Of a stretch of 13,511 nucleotides of DNA, positions 9,321 through 13,511 are shown one piece after another. The number at the start of each line of letters is the position of its first letter. Positions within the stretch are counted from its first letter, which is position 1. The DNA comes from an uncultured Actinomycetes bacterium (lineage in GTDB: Bacteria; Actinomycetota; Actinomycetes; Nanopelagicales; Nanopelagicaceae), in assembly GCA_903928395.1 (NCBI GenBank), contig CAIYQS010000161.1, positions 1 through 13,511 on the forward strand, read 5' to 3'. Below the pieces are notes generated by a model, which had not been told where the DNA came from, made no database searches, and worked only from the letters and a program-made list of their open reading frames with translations. A program made the position numbers and the translations under genes.

Positions 9321-10202
9321 ATGGCAATATTTATTAATAAGGAAACCAAAGTCCTTGTTCAGGGAATGACGGGATCTGAGGGAACCAAACACACCGGTCG
9401 AATGATCAAATACGGTACCAATATTGTCGGAGGCGTAACTCCGGGCAAGGGTGGCCAGAGCGTAGAGATTGCTGGTAAGACTCTTCCGGTCTTTAACACC
9501 GTTGCAGAAGCGGTTGCGGCTACTGGTGCTAACGCTTCGGTGGTATTTGTTCCACCTAAATTTGCGAAGGCAGCGGTCATGGATGCGATCGATGCAGCGC
9601 TTCCGTTAGTTGTAGTTATTACTGAGGGAATCCCAGTTCACGATACCGCTACTTTTTATGCGCACGCGGTCGCCAAAGGAACTACCCGCCTTGTGGGTCC
9701 TAATTGCCCCGGCCTCATAAGTCCCGGGCTTTCAAATATTGGAATTATTCCGGGCGACATCACAGGACCTGGTCGAATTGGATTAGTTTCGAAGTCTGGA
9801 ACTCTGACTTACCAAATGATGTATGAACTTCGCGATATTGGTTTTAGTACCGCTGTTGGTATCGGCGGTGACCCAATAATTGGAACGACGCATATTGATT
9901 GCCTCAGGGCATTTCAAGATGATCCAGATACCGATGCAATCGTGATGATCGGTGAAATTGGAGGAGATGCGGAGGAGCGCGCGGCAGCGTTTATTGCTTC
10001 TTACGTAACCAAGCCTGTGGTCGGGTATGTTGCTGGATTCACCGCTCCCGAAGGAAAAACCATGGGGCATGCCGGCGCGATCGTGTCAGGCTCTTCAGGG
10101 ACCGCAGAAGCGAAAAAAGTAGCGCTTGAAGCAGCAGGTGTAAAAGTAGGAAAGACTCCAAGTGAGACCGCGACTTTGATGCGCGCGATACTTAACGGCT
10201 AA
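9321..10202 (+). CDS. sucD: Succinate-CoA ligase, alpha subunit
   Basis: The CoA-binding and phosphohistidine subunit paired with SucC. The 293 residues begin with the Rossmann-type CoA-binding domain ([15 protein letters not shown] at 11-25, then GGVTPGKGG at 37-45). [11 protein letters not shown] (126-136) and [10 protein letters not shown] (156-165) are standard family motifs. [13 protein letters not shown] (245-257) contains the active-site His250, phosphorylated during turnover. The ATG follows the sucC stop with no gap. The gene ends in tandem TAA stops, and the next gene starts immediately after the second. Confidence 0.97.
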   Translation: MAIFINKETKVLVQGMTGSEGTKHTGRMIKYGTNIVGGVTPGKGGQSVEIAGKTLPVFNTVAEAVAATGANASVVFVPPKFAKAAVMDAIDAALPLVVVITEGIPVHDTATFYAHAVAKGTTRLVGPNCPGLISPGLSNIGIIPGDITGPGRIGLVSKSGTLTYQMMYELRDIGFSTAVGIGGDPIIGTTHIDCLRAFQDDPDTDAIVMIGEIGGDAEERAAAFIASYVTKPVVGYVAGFTAPEGKTMGHAGAIVSGSSGTAEAKKVALEAAGVKVGKTPSETATLMRAILNG

Positions 10203-10205
10203 TAA

Positions 10206-11279
10206 ATGATTGCTCGCGCTTTGGGGGTCTCATTTAGGCAGGCCCTTCGAAGCGTAGCTTTAACGCTTTTCCCGCTCGCATTTATTTCACTCTTTGCTTG
10301 GGCAACAGCAGGCACCACGACCGGAAACACAAGTGACCCGATCAGGGCCTCTGCATGGCTTTACCTGGGGGCACATCTGATTCCGTTTGTTGTGCCATCA
10401 GGAAAGTTAACACTGCTCCCGCTGCTGGCGGTTCTGTATCCAATGTGGGCAATCCGCCGTGGACTCGCAACGGTAGAATCTGCATTTAGCAAAATCAATG
10501 GAGCGAGGCTAGTTTATGGATTTTGGTACGCAGCGCTTTCGGAATTAATTGCTTGGGCATCTCGGTATCACGGGGTTGCGCCGAATCTCTATCTCACCCC
10601 AGTATTCACCTTCATTATCTCGATCATAGCTACTATGGATTTCGTTTCAATAAAGAATCGTGGATTTTACTTCGCGGGTTATCTTTTTTTGGTAGCGCTT
10701 GGAATTGGATCAATATTCTTTGCGATTTCACTGGGCGAACATTGGAAAGTTGTTCACAGTATTTCTATCGTGCTTGCGCCTGGGATTGTCGGCGGAATCC
10801 TCTTTGCCGCGTTGCAACTCTTGTACTTGCCAAATATTGCACTCGTAGCGCTCTCCTATTTGACGGGTATCGGTTTCACTTTCGGTCCACATTCAGTCAT
10901 CAATGGCTCGCAAGTGAAAATTGGACAAGTTCCGGCGCTTCCATTTGTTCCCGCACTTCCGACTTCGGTGCACAGTGAATTGATCTACGCCAGTTCTTTT
11001 TGGTTACTCTTTTTTATTGCCGTGTTTCTCTATATGAGGCGTATCAAGAGTTCAATTCTTCATTTCACCGGATACGCGCTGAATCAAGGAATTCGATTCT
11101 TTATTGTTATTGCTGCGCTCGCTTACCTGTCGGCAGGGGAATTGTTAACAAATAGTCTGAACCCCATAGGAGTAATTTGGTGGCGCTTTGTAGCAGTGCT
11201 CGGAGTCGCGTACCTGGCCGCTTCACTAGTCGTCATATTTATTCCAGCGATAGTCCAGAAGGTGTTTCACCGTGGGTAA
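10206..11279 (+). CDS. DUF6350 / PerM-like multipass membrane protein
   Basis: A 357-residue integral membrane protein with roughly eight to ten hydrophobic segments, for example around 17-37, 55-82, 131-147, 155-175, 185-220, 262-277, 297-312 and 325-348. The conserved-looking stretch 224-252 (GPHSVINGSQ then GQVPALPFVPALP) resembles the signature of the actinobacterial DUF6350 family. Its place between sucD and purN matches the M. tuberculosis gene Rv0955 (perM), whose product is reported to support cell division through the divisome protein FtsB. PerM identity here rests on synteny, topology and remembered motifs rather than an alignment, so no symbol is assigned. The ATG follows tandem sucD stops with no clear Shine-Dalgarno, and the 3' end overlaps purN by 8 nt, so it is probably coupled on both sides. 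Confidence 0.82.
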   Translation: MIARALGVSFRQALRSVALTLFPLAFISLFAWATAGTTTGNTSDPIRASAWLYLGAHLIPFVVPSGKLTLLPLLAVLYPMWAIRRGLATVESAFSKINGARLVYGFWYAALSELIAWASRYHGVAPNLYLTPVFTFIISIIATMDFVSIKNRGFYFAGYLFLVALGIGSIFFAISLGEHWKVVHSISIVLAPGIVGGILFAALQLLYLPNIALVALSYLTGIGFTFGPHSVINGSQVKIGQVPALPFVPALPTSVHSELIYASSFWLLFFIAVFLYMRRIKSSILHFTGYALNQGIRFFIVIAALAYLSAGELLTNSLNPIGVIWWRFVAVLGVAYLAASLVVIFIPAIVQKVFHRG

Positions 11280-11835
11280 ACGAATTCTTTTATTGGCATC
11301 TGGAACTGGTTCACTCGCGGCGGCAATTCTCGCGGCTCACAAAGCGGGAAAAATCACGGCAGATTTTGTTGGGCTCATCAGCGACAAAGATTCCCCTGCA
11401 TTAAGCGTTGCCAAGTCATATGAAATCCCCGCGATTTACTTGCCAATTGGAACGGATAGAACGTCGTGGGATCAGGATATTTATGAGGCATCGCAAAGCC
11501 TTGCACCAGATTTGATAGTAAGCGTCGGATTTATGCGAATCCTTTCGCCCCGATATGTCACGAATTTTAAGGTCGTAAATACGCACCCGTCTTTGTTGCC
11601 GCTCTTTCCTGGAGCGCACGCAGTGCGCGATGCGTTAGTCGCCAAAGCCAGCGTTACAGGAACTACCGTGCATTGGGTTGACGCCGGGTTGGATACTGGC
11701 CCCATCATTAAGCAGCAAATCGTAGAGATTGCTCCCGGCGATGACGAAACTTCATTGCATGAGCGCATTAAGATTGCCGAACGGGCTCTCATTGTCGAGA
11801 CGCTCGTTGAATATGGACGGGCAGGAACCCTGTGA
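11272..11835 (+). CDS. purN: Phosphoribosylglycinamide formyltransferase
   Basis: Transfers the formyl group of 10-formyl-tetrahydrofolate to GAR to give FGAR, the third step of purine synthesis. The 187 residues are typical. [12 protein letters not shown] (3-14) forms the phosphate-binding start. The catalytic triad is visible: Asn103 and His105 in NTHPSLLP, and Asp141 in [16 protein letters not shown] (84-91) is the folate-site region. The start is a GTG lying in the last codons of the PerM-like gene (8-nt overlap), with AGAAGG at 11257-11262 about 9 nt upstream. The end overlaps purH by 4 nt (GTGA). Confidence 0.95.
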   Translation: MGKRILLLASGTGSLAAAILAAHKAGKITADFVGLISDKDSPALSVAKSYEIPAIYLPIGTDRTSWDQDIYEASQSLAPDLIVSVGFMRILSPRYVTNFKVVNTHPSLLPLFPGAHAVRDALVAKASVTGTTVHWVDAGLDTGPIIKQQIVEIAPGDDETSLHERIKIAERALIVETLVEYGRAGTL

Positions 11836-13382
11836 GCACATTGAAGCCGATTCGTCGTGCACTTATAAGTGTCTATGACAAGACTGGACTTGAGGAAATC
11901 GGGACTTTGCTTGCCGCCGCCGGCGTCGAAATTCTCTCAACTGGTTCAACGGCAAAGACTTTAGCCACCGCAGGGATCCCAGTCACTGCCGTGGAAGATT
12001 ACACAGGATTTCCAGAGATGATGGGCGGGCGCGTCAAAACTTTGCATCCCCGAATCCATGGTGGAATTTTGGCAGATCAAAATAATGCGGAACATTTGGC
12101 AGCCATTGCAGCTCATGACATCGCCCCATTCGATTTAATCGTTATAAATCTTTACCCCTTCACGCAGACAATTGCGTCTGGTGCTGATTTCGCCGAATGC
12201 ATCGAACAGATTGATATTGGCGGACCATCCATGTTGCGCGGTGCCGCAAAAAATCACGGCTCAGTGGCTGTAATTTCTGGCCCCCATCAGTACGAATTGC
12301 TTCATCGAGCAATTACGGTCGGGGGATTTACGCTGGAGGAGCGGACTCGACTAGCAATGGAAACTTTTCGAGCAACAGCCGAGTATGACGCTGCTATCGC
12401 GACCTGGCTAGGTGAACAACTTGATGTAGGGGATGAGTGGAAAGCCGCGATTTTTCATCGCATCGCTTCATTACGTTATGGGGAAAATCCGCACCAAGGC
12501 GCGAGTGTGTACTCCAATGCGACATCGTGGATACAACCAGGTATTGCCCAAGCGGTTCAACTCCATGGTAAAGAAATGTCCTTTAATAATTACACCGATG
12601 CAGACGCAGCGGTTCGAAGTGCGTACGACCATAGCGAACCCTGTGTTGCCATCATCAAGCATGCCAATCCCTGCGGTATTGCAATAGGCGCTCGCATTGA
12701 GGACGCGTACGCCAAAGCGCATGCTTGCGACCCAGTTTCGGCATTTGGCGGAGTTGTTGCAACAAACCGACCAGTTTCTCTGTCGATGGCTCAAGCGCTC
12801 TCAGAGGTATTTACTGAAGTGGTTATTGCACCAAGCTATGAAGCTGGAGCTGTTGAAGTACTTTCCAAGAAACCTTCAATCAGAATTCTTACCCTTGATC
12901 ACTACGTGAATCCATCCGTTGAACGCCGCCCCATTTCTGGTGGATTGCTCATTCAGGACACCGATCTCATCAATGCACCCGGTGATAGTGCAGAACAGTG
13001 GACTCAAGTCTCAGGCACTGCGGTATCCGCTGATGTTTTAGCAGATCTGCAATTTGCCTGGCGAGCTATTCGGGCAGTTAAAAGCAATGCAATCTTGCTC
13101 GCTCACGACGGGGCATCTGTGGGAGTTGGAATGGGGCAAGTAAATCGCGTCGATTCTGCTCGGCTTGCAGTATCACGGGCTGGGGATCGCGCAAAGGGAT
13201 CGGTAGCGGCCAGCGATGCATTCTTCCCGTTCGCTGATGGCTTGCAAATATTGATCGATGCCGGAATTTCAGCAGTAGTGCAACCTGGCGGAAGCGTCCG
13301 AGATGAAGAAGTGATTGCAGCCGCAAATAGCGCTGGAATCGCGATGTTCTTTACGGGTGTTCGCCACTTTTCACACGCCTAG
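11832..13382 (+). CDS. purH: Bifunctional AICAR formyltransferase / IMP cyclohydrolase
   Basis: Catalyses the last two steps of IMP synthesis: formylation of AICAR with 10-formyl-tetrahydrofolate, then ring closure. It is full length at 516 residues. The N-terminal MGS-like cyclohydrolase domain (about 1-150) has [10 protein letters not shown] (13-22), STGST (36-40), [15 protein letters not shown] (64-78) and [15 protein letters not shown] (127-141). The formyltransferase domain contains LRYGENPHQ (214-222), [12 protein letters not shown] (249-260) and the catalytic Lys276-His277 in IKHANPCG. The C-terminus ends [10 protein letters not shown], normal for the family. The start GTG overlaps the purN stop by 4 nt with AGGA just upstream, indicating coupled translation of PurN and PurH, both users of 10-formyl-THF. 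Confidence 0.97.
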   Translation: MSTLKPIRRALISVYDKTGLEEIGTLLAAAGVEILSTGSTAKTLATAGIPVTAVEDYTGFPEMMGGRVKTLHPRIHGGILADQNNAEHLAAIAAHDIAPFDLIVINLYPFTQTIASGADFAECIEQIDIGGPSMLRGAAKNHGSVAVISGPHQYELLHRAITVGGFTLEERTRLAMETFRATAEYDAAIATWLGEQLDVGDEWKAAIFHRIASLRYGENPHQGASVYSNATSWIQPGIAQAVQLHGKEMSFNNYTDADAAVRSAYDHSEPCVAIIKHANPCGIAIGARIEDAYAKAHACDPVSAFGGVVATNRPVSLSMAQALSEVFTEVVIAPSYEAGAVEVLSKKPSIRILTLDHYVNPSVERRPISGGLLIQDTDLINAPGDSAEQWTQVSGTAVSADVLADLQFAWRAIRAVKSNAILLAHDGASVGVGMGQVNRVDSARLAVSRAGDRAKGSVAASDAFFPFADGLQILIDAGISAVVQPGGSVRDEEVIAAANSAGIAMFFTGVRHFSHA

Positions 13383-13383
13383 T

Positions 13384-13389
13384 TATGCT
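13384..13389 (+). promoter_or_regulatory. Candidate -10 of the folD promoter, leaderless type
   Basis: TATGCT begins one base after the purH stop and is followed by 6 nt and the folD ATG. There is no Shine-Dalgarno and no clear -35 (that region falls in the purH 3' end). The geometry matches the guaB and pigL starts. Confidence 0.42.
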
Positions 13390-13395
13390 TTGATT

Positions 13396-13511
13396 ATGAG
13401 CGCACAGATACTTGACGGCAAGGCGACAGCTAAAGCAATTAAGACAGAGTTAGCTGCGATCGTTTCAACGATGAGCAATAAGCCTGGATTAGGAACTGTT
13501 CTTGTCGGTGA
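13396..13511 (+). CDS. folD: Methylenetetrahydrofolate dehydrogenase/cyclohydrolase, N-terminal fragment (runs off window)
   Basis: Only the first 38 complete codons are visible. [20 protein letters not shown] and then [10 protein letters not shown] match the N-terminus of FolD, which converts 5,10-methylene-THF to 10-formyl-THF through NADP+-dependent oxidation and hydrolysis. The catalytic Lys of the YxxxK motif lies beyond the window. The product is the cofactor used by PurN and PurH just upstream, which supports the call. The ATG is 13 nt after the purH stop, has no Shine-Dalgarno, and follows a -10 motif by 6 nt, so it may be transcribed separately as well as by read-through. The truncation is due to the window edge. 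Confidence 0.88.
   Translation, partial: MSAQILDGKATAKAIKTELAAIVSTMSNKPGLGTVLVG

Overview
The window is a densely packed chromosomal segment from an actinobacterium, about half G+C. Several features point to Actinomycetota: a GuaB3-type IMP dehydrogenase paralogue between guaB and guaA, a DUF6350/PerM-like membrane protein between sucD and purN, a PcrA/UvrD1 helicase next to sucCD, and several apparently leaderless genes. The moderate G+C, tiny intergenic gaps and a trimmed GuaB suggest a small-genome, possibly aquatic lineage such as the freshwater Nanopelagicales. That placement is inference and was not tested.

Layout. Positions 1-395 hold the 3' end of a gene encoding a B12-binding-like domain, cut by the left edge. 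Positions 446-5051 read rightward: guaB (lacking its CBS domains), guaB3, guaA and a secreted or anchored cyclophilin-type peptidyl-prolyl isomerase. A PIG-L family deacetylase runs leftward from 5787 to 5062, convergent with the isomerase and divergent from pcrA. The pigL and pcrA start codons are only 45 bp apart, with back-to-back promoters. After pcrA (5833-8046) comes a 113-bp spacer with a probable terminator, short direct repeats and the sucC promoter. sucC, sucD, the PerM-like gene, purN and purH then follow in one tightly coupled array (8160-13382). folD starts at 13396, has its own candidate promoter, and is cut by the right edge.

How the genes work together. Purine synthesis dominates. 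FolD supplies 10-formyl-tetrahydrofolate to PurN and PurH, PurH finishes IMP, GuaB converts IMP to XMP, and GuaA converts XMP to GMP. SucCD is the substrate-level phosphorylation step of the TCA cycle. From family knowledge, the order uvrD1/pcrA, sucC, sucD, perM, purN, purH resembles the Mycobacterium tuberculosis Rv0949-Rv0957 region, so this is mostly conserved core chromosome. I saw no mobile element, CRISPR array, tRNA or rRNA. The points most worth a second look are the CBS-less GuaB, the catalytic Cys-to-His change in GuaB3, the set of leaderless promoters, and the truncated B12-type sensor domain at the left edge.
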